The notes under the pieces are model-generated. The model had not been told where the DNA came from. It saw only the letters and a program-made list of their open reading frames with translations, and did no database searches. Below, piece after piece: positions 1 through 6,984 of a stretch of DNA of 8,957 nucleotides. Source of the DNA: Bacteroides sp. (GTDB lineage: Bacteria; Bacteroidota; Bacteroidia; Bacteroidales; Bacteroidaceae); the NCBI GenBank assembly GCA_030152865.1, contig JASLIW010000072.1, positions 1 to 8,957 on the forward strand. Reading direction: 5' to 3'. The first letter of the stretch is position 1. The number at the start of each line of letters is the position of its first letter. The position numbers and the translations under genes were made by a program.

Positions 1-215
1 TCATCAAGCGTCCAAGCATAAGTAGCTCCTTCACCGTTTTCTACAGCAGCCTCAAGCTTCAGAGTGTTTCCTAATATAAGGCCTTGTACTTCACCATTTT
101 TTATAGATACACCAAGCTTGGTTAGCTCTTCTGGATCCTTATCATCACTACTACAAGCGGTAAATCCTGCTAAAAGAATAAAGCAAGACAAAAAGTAAAT
201 CATTTTTTCTTTCAT
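1..215 (-). CDS. Surface lipoprotein with Ig/PKD-like domain, third gene of the B12 uptake operon (partial, 3' end outside window)
   Basis: Only the first 71 codons are inside the window. The N-terminus reads MKEKMIYFLS followed by a hydrophobic stretch and the lipobox FTAC, so Cys21 should be lipidated. The next residues, SSDD, resemble the Bacteroidota surface-export signal. After a short linker, residues about 34-71 include LKLEAAVENG and YAWTLD, which look like the first strands of an Ig/PKD-type beta sandwich. The chosen start at 215 lies 18 nt after the btuB-like stop; Met5 (203) in the same frame is the alternative and leaves the lipobox intact. Its place behind the receptor in a riboswitch-led operon suggests a surface role in corrinoid binding or handling. 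Accessory cobalamin-binding lipoproteins such as BtuH are known in Bacteroides, but this fragment is too short to assign to that family. The gene and lipoprotein calls are secure; the function is inference. Confidence 0.8.
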   Translation of the reverse strand, partial: MKEKMIYFLSCFILLAGFTACSSDDKDPEELTKLGVSIKNGEVQGLILGNTLKLEAAVENGEGATYAWTLD

Positions 216-233
216 AAAATCATATTTTAAAGA

Positions 234-2264
234 TTAAAACTCAATCATGATGGAACACAAAATATTACGTAAAGGCATAGGGTAATATTGTGTGGACTCA
301 TAATACGTGTTCAATATGTTATCTACCCGAAGCTGTGGGGTCAACTGTAAGCCATTTTTAAGCTTCCACTGATAGCCCAACAATAAGTTATGAATAGTAT
401 ATGGACGAGTAGAATACGATTGATCGGTTGTGACATAACGCTTACCAATGTAGGTAGTCTGCCACGAACAAAAAGCTTTCTTGTAGTCTACACCCAAACG
501 AGCATTCCATTTGTAAGTAGGTACGTAAGGGATCTGACGCATGTATGAGTTATCATCTACATGCTGTTTTTTACGTGTACGCGCACGAGACCAGCTTACA
601 TTACCAGCTAGTGTTGTTTTCCAATCTCCCCACTCCCCTTCTAGTTTTCCAGTAAATTCAAGCCCAGATGAAAGTACATTTCGCTTGTTTTGTGGCGTCC
701 AAATCCACTGGTTTCCATCTTTAGGCAGCCATAAAATCCAGTTGTCTATATACATCAAATAACCCGATACTTCGGCACTTAAGCCTAGCCACGTGTTGAC
801 TTGATTCTTATACCCAATGGAAGCATCGTAAGAAAAGCCATCCTCAGGCTTTACATCTGGATTACCTCCCGGTCGCCAATATAAGTCATTCATACTTGGG
901 AAACGGTAGTTGTAGGATACACTACCCTTGAGGTAGAACGTATTATCAAAAAAGTTAGTAGCAAAACCAGCAGAGTAAGTAGATACATTTTTGCGGTCAT
1001 TTTGCTCAAACATATACTGTCCATGTAGTTGAAGCCAACTTAGAGGAGTCCACTGTGCAGACAATTGCCAAGAGAGCACATTGCGATGATGCTTTAATGC
1101 AGGCTCTGGCTCAGGAATAGGATAAGAAAAATCACCATCTGTATATTTTGTAGAATCCACATCAATATAACTACTAGCATGAATACGATCGTGAGTATAG
1201 GTTAAAGTAGTATTGATGACAAGCTCTTCGAGTGGAGCTATTGAGTAGTCGGCTACACCCTGCCAGCTTCGGGAGGAGTTTATACTCCCATCAGAATCGA
1301 ACAAGCCACCATCAAACCAACGGTCGTAGTCCAAACGATAATAAAGCCAAGCTCCTTTGATATGAAGATCGTGTATGCCTCGTGTCCAATCAAATCCGAC
1401 ATAGGCACGCACATTTTTTTCATGCTGCTGCTCGTGTGTCTTGCCCACGATACCCAAAGGCTGAGGCAACATACGTTTACCCTGCTGTAACCAACCAATA
1501 CCTGTGAGTTGAGCATAAGGATTTATTTTCCAATACCCCTCTTGCATCACAGCATACTGAGAATAATCTGCATCTTCCCTTTTCTCTTTAAAGGACTCAT
1601 TCGTTAAGACTTTATTCATATACTTATAGTCATTATCCGAATGCTGGTAGAAGACGCGAGTTTTAGATGCCAAACGCTCACCTGCAAAGTTTAACTGCCC
1701 TCCCCCTGTATAGGTATTGTAAGAACCATATTCACCAAAGGCCTTGCCCGAAAAACCCTTGCCCCAATCCGGGTCATTAAAAATATTCACACTACCACTT
1801 ACTGCTCCTGTACCACTTTTTACGTGGCTGCTGCCATAGTATAGATTCACATTATCAGCAAAGAAAACAGGGTACTGTGAAAAATCAAAGACACCCGACA
1901 TGGGTGGAGTGATGTTGATGCCATTCCAATTGACTCGAGTTTGTGCAGCACTACCTCCTCGAAAAGAAGCTGTCGATAAGGCCCCTGTACCCATACTTTT
2001 AATGTAGGTCGCCGAATTGTCGGTCAGGAGCTCAGCTAAGGAGCGTGTTTTGTTCACCTTCAGCAATTCTGGTTCTATAAAAGTAACTTTGGCACCAGCA
2101 TTGGCCTCACTGGCATGTTTAATGCGCTGAGCAACAACCTGTACCTCTTCCAAGCGTAAATCATAAGCAACAGAGTCCTTCTGCTGTTGAGCGGATAAAC
2201 CTAAGCTGAGACTACACATCAAAATAAGACTACCTACAAACTTCCAATGTTTCATGTATTCCAT
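234..2264 (-). CDS. btuB: TonB-dependent outer-membrane receptor, BtuB-like vitamin B12 transporter
   Basis: The 676-residue protein has a signal peptide (cleavage probably after LGLSA, about residue 25) and a Ton-box-like segment EEVQVVAQ at 39-46. The plug domain spans about 58-165 and shows the receptor hallmarks SFRGG, RVNWNGI and YYGSSHVKSGTGAVSGSVNI. A long beta barrel follows and ends in an aromatic residue (IMIEF), as outer-membrane barrels do. Such proteins bind a scarce ligand outside the cell and import it into the periplasm using TonB-ExbBD energy. Cobalamin is assigned as ligand because the operon is headed by a cobalamin riboswitch and the preceding gene is BtuG-like; the plug alone does not prove it. 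The start codon overlaps the upstream stop by one base (TAATG), implying translational coupling. Met4 (start at 2255) is an alternative start and would leave an 8-nt gap. No truncation or frameshift is seen. Confidence 0.88.
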   Translation of the reverse strand: MEYMKHWKFVGSLILMCSLSLGLSAQQQKDSVAYDLRLEEVQVVAQRIKHASEANAGAKVTFIEPELLKVNKTRSLAELLTDNSATYIKSMGTGALSTASFRGGSAAQTRVNWNGINITPPMSGVFDFSQYPVFFADNVNLYYGSSHVKSGTGAVSGSVNIFNDPDWGKGFSGKAFGEYGSYNTYTGGGQLNFAGERLASKTRVFYQHSDNDYKYMNKVLTNESFKEKREDADYSQYAVMQEGYWKINPYAQLTGIGWLQQGKRMLPQPLGIVGKTHEQQHEKNVRAYVGFDWTRGIHDLHIKGAWLYYRLDYDRWFDGGLFDSDGSINSSRSWQGVADYSIAPLEELVINTTLTYTHDRIHASSYIDVDSTKYTDGDFSYPIPEPEPALKHHRNVLSWQLSAQWTPLSWLQLHGQYMFEQNDRKNVSTYSAGFATNFFDNTFYLKGSVSYNYRFPSMNDLYWRPGGNPDVKPEDGFSYDASIGYKNQVNTWLGLSAEVSGYLMYIDNWILWLPKDGNQWIWTPQNKRNVLSSGLEFTGKLEGEWGDWKTTLAGNVSWSRARTRKKQHVDDNSYMRQIPYVPTYKWNARLGVDYKKAFCSWQTTYIGKRYVTTDQSYSTRPYTIHNLLLGYQWKLKNGLQLTPQLRVDNILNTYYESTQYYPMPLRNILCSIMIEF

Positions 2265-3430
2265 TATTTTAAAGGCTCTGGAAAGTAAACTTGACTAGGA
2301 TAAACACCCACTTTATGACTTACTACATTTCCACTCTCTCGGTAGTGACGAATATAGCCTCGCTGAGCAGAATAATCCAGACAGTCACAAACATACACTT
2401 CACCATAAGGACTAACACCACAGCCATACATCATATCTACTCCTGGTAAATGCCTGTGTAATCGGAACTCAGCAGTCTTGGTATCAAAAACATAAATGCT
2501 TTGCTGGAAATTATTCTTAGCACCTTCTTTATAGGTCAGCACACTAAAGTATATCAGAGTCTTTGTTACATCTATATCCGTACGATTGTAAGAGATTGCC
2601 CCTATCACATCACCCTCTTTAGCCTCGCTCTTCTTTACAAAAGGCAAGCGATGTGTTTGAACAACTTCTTCTTTTTTGGGATCGACACACTTGAGAAGAA
2701 TACCCGTTGGTCTGTTTTTTTCTTTATCGTTCATCAAAGCCCAAATCTTATCATCTCTATCTTTCAAGAGCTTACAAGTCTTGGTAACCTCTTCGTTATA
2801 TACCTCCTTGATTTGACGACTATCTTCTTCATTTATCTTATCCAAATCAAAAACATAAAGCCCCCTAGCGCTCATTGCAAATAATTTACCTGCTGCAACC
2901 TCCATGTACTCCACCCAGTTTTTAATGACAATGTATTCAAGGGGTTCTCCATAAGGTGGTAATGTACGGATACGAACAAGTTGACTTGGGTGAGCGGCCC
3001 CTGCAGCATTATTACTCAACAAATCCGACACAATAGCTGTCGAATCTGAAACAGCAACAATTTGACGAGGAAGTCCAGCTTGAGTATATAGAATAGTACC
3101 TTCTGATTTGAAAGTTGTAGGATTGACAATCTCAATCTTTTTGGAGTTATTTAAGGCCACAAAATAGTTACCATTAATCAGAGTCATAGACTGAGCGACA
3201 TCGCCTAAGGGGCGATTATTAACTACTCGGAACACGTCTGGACTAACCGATCCGTTTTTATACAAAACAGAAATGGCTCCCATATTGGAATAAATTTTTC
3301 CTTCGTTGAGTATAATCGCCTCAATATTCCCAGATCCTACTTCGGCAGGAAAATCATCGTCGTATTCACAGGCAACAAAAGTTGATAAAATAAGAATACA
3401 GACTAACTTAAATACATTTTTATGTAGCAT
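2264..3430 (-). CDS. btuG: BtuG-like surface lipoprotein, beta-propeller cobalamin-binding partner of BtuB (DUF5074/YncE-like)
   Basis: This 388-residue lipoprotein has a signal peptide with lipobox STFVAC, lipidated Cys21 and an EYDDD stretch fitting the Bacteroidota signal for display on the cell surface. The rest reads as repeated beta-propeller blades. Typical pieces are IILNEGKIYSNMGAISVL, FRVVNNRPLGDVAQSM, KKIEIVNPTTF, GKLFAMSARGLYVFDL, DDKIWALMND and, near the end, YGEVYVCDCLDY and GYIRHYRESG. The LNEG...N.G.IS and N..LGD.AQSM patterns are characteristic of BtuG/DUF5074 proteins. In Bacteroides, BtuG binds cobalamin very tightly and caps BtuB. Here it is the first gene after the cobalamin riboswitch and overlaps the btuB start by one base, supporting a joint complex. 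No strong Shine-Dalgarno sequence precedes the ATG, as is usual in the phylum. Family assignment rests on motif recognition plus context; affinity and ligand are inferred. Confidence 0.82.
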   Translation of the reverse strand: MLHKNVFKLVCILILSTFVACEYDDDFPAEVGSGNIEAIILNEGKIYSNMGAISVLYKNGSVSPDVFRVVNNRPLGDVAQSMTLINGNYFVALNNSKKIEIVNPTTFKSEGTILYTQAGLPRQIVAVSDSTAIVSDLLSNNAAGAAHPSQLVRIRTLPPYGEPLEYIVIKNWVEYMEVAAGKLFAMSARGLYVFDLDKINEEDSRQIKEVYNEEVTKTCKLLKDRDDKIWALMNDKEKNRPTGILLKCVDPKKEEVVQTHRLPFVKKSEAKEGDVIGAISYNRTDIDVTKTLIYFSVLTYKEGAKNNFQQSIYVFDTKTAEFRLHRHLPGVDMMYGCGVSPYGEVYVCDCLDYSAQRGYIRHYRESGNVVSHKVGVYPSQVYFPEPLK

Positions 3431-3456
3431 AACTCTATTATATAGTTAGCTATGAA

Positions 3457-3527
3457 CTAAGGGGATAGTATGGAATTGTATACCTACAATGATTCATGCT
3501 ATTCGTTTCTACTCCCCGAAACCATAG
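3457..3527 (-). promoter_or_regulatory. Candidate riboswitch expression platform in the btuG leader
   Basis: Between the aptamer and the btuG start there is a hairpin at 3499-3527 (CUAU-g-GUUUC, loop GGGGAGUA, GAAAC-ga-AUAG). Further on, a CUAUCCCC segment (3468-3461) sits in a small ACUA/UAGU hairpin about 30 nt before the ATG. CUAUCCCC can pair with the first hairpin's loop (GGGGAgUAG, 8 pairs, one bulge). Its AUCC can instead pair with GGAU in the aptamer's P5 loop (AGGAU, 3591-3587). Cobalamin riboswitches commonly use a loop-loop contact from L5 to a downstream hairpin. No U-run terminator is present, so control of translation seems more likely than control of termination. These are hand-drawn pairings, not a folded model. 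Confidence 0.35.
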
Positions 3528-3540
3528 ACGCTATACTCTT

Positions 3541-3711
3541 AGGCAGGTCTTCTGACTCGCTTTATTTCTAGAAATCCTTCCCGTTCATCCTGAACAGTGG
3601 ATACATGTAGTAATCTAGAAACTCAAATAAAGCTCACAGCAGTGGGTCTGTTTGGGATTCTCACCCAATTCCCTTTTCACCTGGTAAGTAAGATCTATTT
3701 ACCAAGCACCT
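3541..3711 (-). ncRNA. Cobalamin riboswitch aptamer controlling the btuG-btuB operon
   Basis: Read on the minus strand, all the landmark blocks of the cobalamin riboswitch occur in order. AGGTGC at 3711 is the P1 5' side. Then come CCAGGTGAAAAGGGAA, TTGGGTGAGAATCCCAA, CAGACCCACTGCTGTGAG, a long P4-type helix (GCTTTATTT pairing with AAATAAAGC), CCACTG, a P5 hairpin (CTGTTC, loop AGGAT, GAACGG), GGGAAGG, and the B12 box AGTCAGAAGACCTGCC at 3557-3542. AGGT at 3711-3708 can pair with ACCT at 3548-3545 to close P1. The aptamer senses adenosyl- or related cobalamins and normally represses downstream uptake genes when the vitamin is abundant. It lies 110 nt upstream of the btuG-like start. The AT-rich stretch upstream (3712-3799) must hold the promoter, but no convincing -33/-7 pair was found there. 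Confidence 0.95.
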
Positions 3712-3799
3712 AAAAGTTAATTAATAAACTGAGTGCAAGTTATATATTATTCAGCAACTCTAAAAGAGAAGCCAAGGAAAAGAAAACAATTTGATAAGT

Positions 3800-3831
3800 A
3801 AAAAAGAGACAACCCCTTTTGGAGCTGTCCC
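3800..3831 (-). terminator. Rho-independent terminator downstream of mgtE
   Basis: On the minus strand GGGACAGCTCC (3831-3821), loop AAAA and GGGGTTGTCTC (3816-3806) form an 11-bp stem with three G-U pairs, immediately followed by six T (3805-3800). The G-U pairs become A-C mismatches on the plus strand, so it is oriented to stop mgtE transcription. It begins about 30 nt after the mgtE stop codon and insulates the B12 operon from read-through. Confidence 0.88.
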
Positions 3832-3861
3832 TTCACTATTATAAAATGAGTGATTCCGAAT

Positions 3862-5226
3862 TTATACTGGCAACAAATCAGTAAGTATCTTTACCGATAA
3901 CCAAAAGTAAATCATCAAAGCACAAGCATCAACAACCGTAGTAATTAATGGGCCTGCCATAACAGCTGGATCTAACTTCAGCCACTTAGCCAGCATTGGC
4001 AAGATACACCCCACCACTTTGGCCAAAATAACAGTAACATAGAGACTAATACAAATAACAAATACAACATTCAGAGGAACATCCGAATCAAATAAGCGTA
4101 AACGAATAAAGTTTAAGACAGCTAGCAAGAAACCAACAATCAAACTCACCCGAAACTCTTTCCAAATTACACGCCAAAAATCGCGGGTTAAGATCTCTCC
4201 TAATGCCATACCTCGTATCACAAGGGTAGAAGATTGAGCCCCTGCATTCCCGCCAGTGTCCATCAGCATCGGAATAAAAGCAGCAAGCATAACAACGGAT
4301 TGAAGCACTTCATCATAACGACGAATAATCGTAGCTGTAAAAGTAGCCGAGATCATCAGTACTACCAACCAGGTGATACGGTGCCGAGAGTGTGACCAAA
4401 CAGACTCCTTGAGATACTCCTCTTTAGACGGATCGATCGCTGCCATCTTATGAATATCCTCCGTACTTTCGTCTACGATTACGTCCATAATATCATCGAC
4501 CGTAATGATACCTACCAATCGATTTTCTGTATCAGTTACAGGCATTGAGCTTAAGTCATACTTACGGAAAAGATCAGCTACCACCTCTTGGTCTTCTGTA
4601 GTCGCTACCGACACCACATTGGTATCCATAACCTCCGCAATAGAAGCCTCTGGATCTGACAACACCATCTCTTTTAGTGAAATCACCCCCTCTAGCTTAC
4701 GCGTCTGATCAATGATAAAACAAATATTATTATTACTACTCAACTGAGCTAAATCACGATAGTGTAGCAAAGCCTCTCTTACAGTCATGTAACTTCGTAA
4801 GGCAACGTACTCTACGGTCATTACACTACCTGCACTATCTTCGGGATATTGTAGAAATATATTGATCTGCTTGCGTATATCAGGAGAAGCATGCTCCAAG
4901 ACTCGCTTGACTAGATTAGCAGGTAGTTCTTCAATGAAATCGACGGTATCGTCCAACTGCATCTCCGTAATGATGGATTGGATTTCCTCATCACTAATAT
5001 GTTCTACTACTGCCTTCTGAATATCAGAGGGTAAGTTACTAAACACCTCAGCAGATAGGTCCTTCGGCAAAATTCTAAACAGAACCAAACACTTATCGTT
5101 AGCCAAATCATCAAAAAGATCTGCTATATCAATAGGGTTCATTTTAGAAATCATCTGACGGGCAACATCAAATTGATGCTGCTTCATCTTATCGGCTAAA
5201 TTTTGTAATAATATTTTCTTCTCCAT
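3862..5226 (-). CDS. mgtE: MgtE-family magnesium transporter/channel
   Basis: The 454-residue protein has the full MgtE layout and usual length. A helical N domain (about 1-125) comes first, then the linker motif EDSAGSVMT (129-137). Two CBS domains follow (about 138-195 and 197-255, the second ending GIITVDDIMDVI), then a plug-helix region and about five membrane segments from residue 285 on. The family signature PMLMDTGGNAGAQSST is at 319-334. DPAVMAGPLITTVVDACAL at 419-437 supplies the pore aspartate (Asp433), expected to match the Mg2+-binding Asp432 of the Thermus channel. MgtE admits Mg2+ through the inner membrane and closes when Mg2+ fills its cytosolic N/CBS domains. An AAGGA sequence lies 9 nt before the ATG. 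It is probably monocistronic: a strong terminator follows, and the upstream neighbour is divergent. No M-box-like RNA was recognised in the short upstream region. Confidence 0.95.
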   Translation of the reverse strand: MEKKILLQNLADKMKQHQFDVARQMISKMNPIDIADLFDDLANDKCLVLFRILPKDLSAEVFSNLPSDIQKAVVEHISDEEIQSIITEMQLDDTVDFIEELPANLVKRVLEHASPDIRKQINIFLQYPEDSAGSVMTVEYVALRSYMTVREALLHYRDLAQLSSNNNICFIIDQTRKLEGVISLKEMVLSDPEASIAEVMDTNVVSVATTEDQEVVADLFRKYDLSSMPVTDTENRLVGIITVDDIMDVIVDESTEDIHKMAAIDPSKEEYLKESVWSHSRHRITWLVVLMISATFTATIIRRYDEVLQSVVMLAAFIPMLMDTGGNAGAQSSTLVIRGMALGEILTRDFWRVIWKEFRVSLIVGFLLAVLNFIRLRLFDSDVPLNVVFVICISLYVTVILAKVVGCILPMLAKWLKLDPAVMAGPLITTVVDACALMIYFWLSVKILTDLLPV

Positions 5227-5425
5227 ACCTACTTTTCCTTTTCAAAACATAAAGATACGGCAAATACACAAGAATCCCCACCCCAAGTATAAACTCTTTT
5301 GAACACCAGCAACAAGCCTCACAAGTAGTTGAGCTATTAAGCTAAGAAACTCAAGATATTATTCGCTTATAATTGCTATAATCAGAGATTAAACATAAAT
5401 TAGAACCAACCAAAAACAACATACT

Positions 5426-6796
5426 ATGAAAAAACTAATCTTCACATTCTGCCTCTTTCTTTCACTGCCAGTAGTTTCACAAACACTTAAAGGGAGCTGG
5501 AAAGGAGAATTAAAAACTCCTCAAACAAACCTCGCTCTTAATTTACACTTCAGCTTTGAAGAGGGAGTGTGGTCGGGAACTATGGATAGCCCCAATCAAG
5601 GAGCTTTTGGAATTCCTTTTGACAAAGTAAGCTATGTTGAAAACAAGCTAGAAGCTAGTATATCACAGCTCAGCTTAAGCATTAGCGGTGTAGTAAGTAA
5701 ATCCAGCATTCAAGCCACATTCAAACAAGGCTTATTTACCCAAGACTTAGAGCTAAGCAAAATGGAAGCAAGCAAACCTAAAAGACCACAAATGCCTCAA
5801 GCCCCTTATTCTTATCGGCAAGAAGAGCTCAGCTTTAACTCTAGTCAAGAAGGTGTCCGCCTACATGCCACCCTAAGCCTACCTAAGCAAGAAGGGAAAC
5901 ACCCTGCTATTCTTCTTATAGCGGGTAGCGGACCACTTGATCGCGATGAGACCATCTATGAGCATAAACCTTTTGCAGTGCTAGCTGATTTCTTTTGTAA
6001 ACAAGGATTCGCAGTGCTTCGCTACGATAAAAGAGGTGTAGGACAATCTACAGGCAGCTATGCTACAGCTACCACCCTTGACTTTGCTGAAGATGCCCGT
6101 GCTGCTTACCATTTCTTACAACAACACCCACAGATCCAAACAGACCAAATTGGATTGATTGGACATAGTGAAGGAGGAATTATAGCACCTATTTTAGCTT
6201 CTAAAGAAAAGGATATAAAATACATCGTACTGCTAGCTGCACCAGGAGTTAACGGGAATCTACTACTCAAAAAACAGTATGAAGACCTACTAGCTTACCA
6301 AGAGATGCCTAACGAATTAAAAACAGCTCTCTTGAACTGTCAAATCCAACTCAATAATTATGTTTTTAATTTCGCACAACAAGAAGACTTTGAGGCTAAA
6401 CTTGCCAAGGAAGTAAAAAAGATCATAGCACAGAATAAATTGGAAGAAGTATATCCAGAAAAAGTGCAAAAAAAACTCCTAACTCAACTCAGCTCTGACT
6501 GGTATCGTAGCTTCTTGCTGCTAGACCCAGCCAAGTACCTCAGCCAAGTAAACTGCCCTATCCTTGCCTTAAATGGAGAGAATGACAAACAGGTGGCTGC
6601 TGACACTAACTTGAAAGCAATCCAACGAGCGGTGTCCACTAAAGACTTACTCTACACCAAAAAGTACCCTCAACTCAATCATCTTTTTCAAAGCTCAGAA
6701 AAAGGGACTCCTGAAGAATACTATCAGATCGAAGAGACTTTTTCTGAATCTGTTATGAAAGATATTTACCTATGGATTCGTACTCAACTCAAATAA
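5426..6796 (+). CDS. Exported alpha/beta-fold hydrolase (esterase/acyl hydrolase type)
   Basis: The 456-residue protein starts with a signal peptide (MKKLIFTFCLFLSLPVVS, cleavage near residue 18-19) without a lipobox, so a periplasmic or secreted location is likely. Residues about 20-112 form a beta-rich N-terminal domain (LKGSWKGELK... DLELSKM) of the kind that precedes some Bacteroidota hydrolases. A proline-rich linker (about 116-128) leads to the alpha/beta hydrolase domain (135-456). Visible elements are the oxyanion-side segment AGSGPLDRDE (166-175), RYDKRGVGQS (199-208), the nucleophile elbow GHSEGG with Ser248, the acid Asp387 in NGENDKQ and His419 in LNHLF, so the triad is complete. 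The substrate cannot be read from sequence: carboxylesterase, acyl-peptidase-like or other ester hydrolysis are all possible. It stands alone, divergent from mgtE and 188 nt before pntAA. A TATAATTG at 5368-5375 is a weak -7 candidate with no matching -33. Confidence 0.88.
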   Translation: MKKLIFTFCLFLSLPVVSQTLKGSWKGELKTPQTNLALNLHFSFEEGVWSGTMDSPNQGAFGIPFDKVSYVENKLEASISQLSLSISGVVSKSSIQATFKQGLFTQDLELSKMEASKPKRPQMPQAPYSYRQEELSFNSSQEGVRLHATLSLPKQEGKHPAILLIAGSGPLDRDETIYEHKPFAVLADFFCKQGFAVLRYDKRGVGQSTGSYATATTLDFAEDARAAYHFLQQHPQIQTDQIGLIGHSEGGIIAPILASKEKDIKYIVLLAAPGVNGNLLLKKQYEDLLAYQEMPNELKTALLNCQIQLNNYVFNFAQQEDFEAKLAKEVKKIIAQNKLEEVYPEKVQKKLLTQLSSDWYRSFLLLDPAKYLSQVNCPILALNGENDKQVAADTNLKAIQRAVSTKDLLYTKKYPQLNHLFQSSEKGTPEEYYQIEETFSESVMKDIYLWIRTQLK

Positions 6797-6897
6797 GCCC
6801 CTAGTGATTGTACAAGTATAGAGATGTTATAAAGCAGTTATTGGATATTCTTCCATTTTTTATGTCAAAAACTGACAGAGTTCTCATTGCAAAAAGC

Positions 6898-6905
6898 TAT
6901 ATTTG
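6898..6905 (+). promoter_or_regulatory. Bacteroides-type -7 promoter element for the pnt operon
   Basis: TATATTTG matches the Bacteroidota -7 consensus TAnnTTTG at every fixed position and lies 79 nt before the pntAA ATG, so transcription would begin near 6910. The expected TTTG at -33 is not evident; the region about 19-23 nt upstream reads ACTGACAGAG. Support therefore comes from the -7 element and its position only. Confidence 0.45.
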
Positions 6906-6930
6906 AGATAGACCTTAGATAAAAGAACAA

Positions 6931-6953
6931 GCACAACTCATTGCGAGCTGTGC
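6931..6953 (+). repeat. Inverted repeat in the pntAA leader
   Basis: GCACA-a-CTC, loop ATTGC, GAG-c-TGTGC forms an interrupted hairpin of 5 plus 3 bp, 31 nt before the pntAA start codon. It is not followed by a T-run, so it is not a terminator. If transcription starts near 6910, it lies in the 5' untranslated RNA. It could instead be a protein-binding palindrome. No regulator is encoded nearby. Confidence 0.45.
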
Positions 6954-6984
6954 AAACTTATTAATACTCTAAAAACACACAATC

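Noticed and set aside
541..762. Plus-strand open frame of 73 codons inside the btuB-like gene
   Set aside because: It lies antisense to a full-length receptor gene and its translation shows no recognisable domain or start context.
2501..2884. Plus-strand open frame of 127 codons with hydrophobic stretches inside the btuG-like gene
   Set aside because: Antisense to a well-supported coding region; its phenylalanine and leucine richness is what antisense reading of lysine/glutamate codons produces.
3712..3719. TAACTTTT on the minus strand as a -7 element for the B12 operon
   Set aside because: Transcription from it would start inside the riboswitch P1 helix, and no properly spaced -33 TTTG is present.
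5227..5425. Promoter pair in the mgtE/hydrolase divergent region
   Set aside because: TGTATTTG-like (minus) and TATAATTG (plus) motifs each miss one consensus base and lack a correctly spaced -33 element, so no separate feature is listed. No Mg2+-sensing leader is recognisable either.
6842..6860. Possible terminator after the hydrolase (TGGA...TCCA then six T)
   Set aside because: The stem is only 4 bp and AT-flanked, too weak to call an intrinsic terminator.
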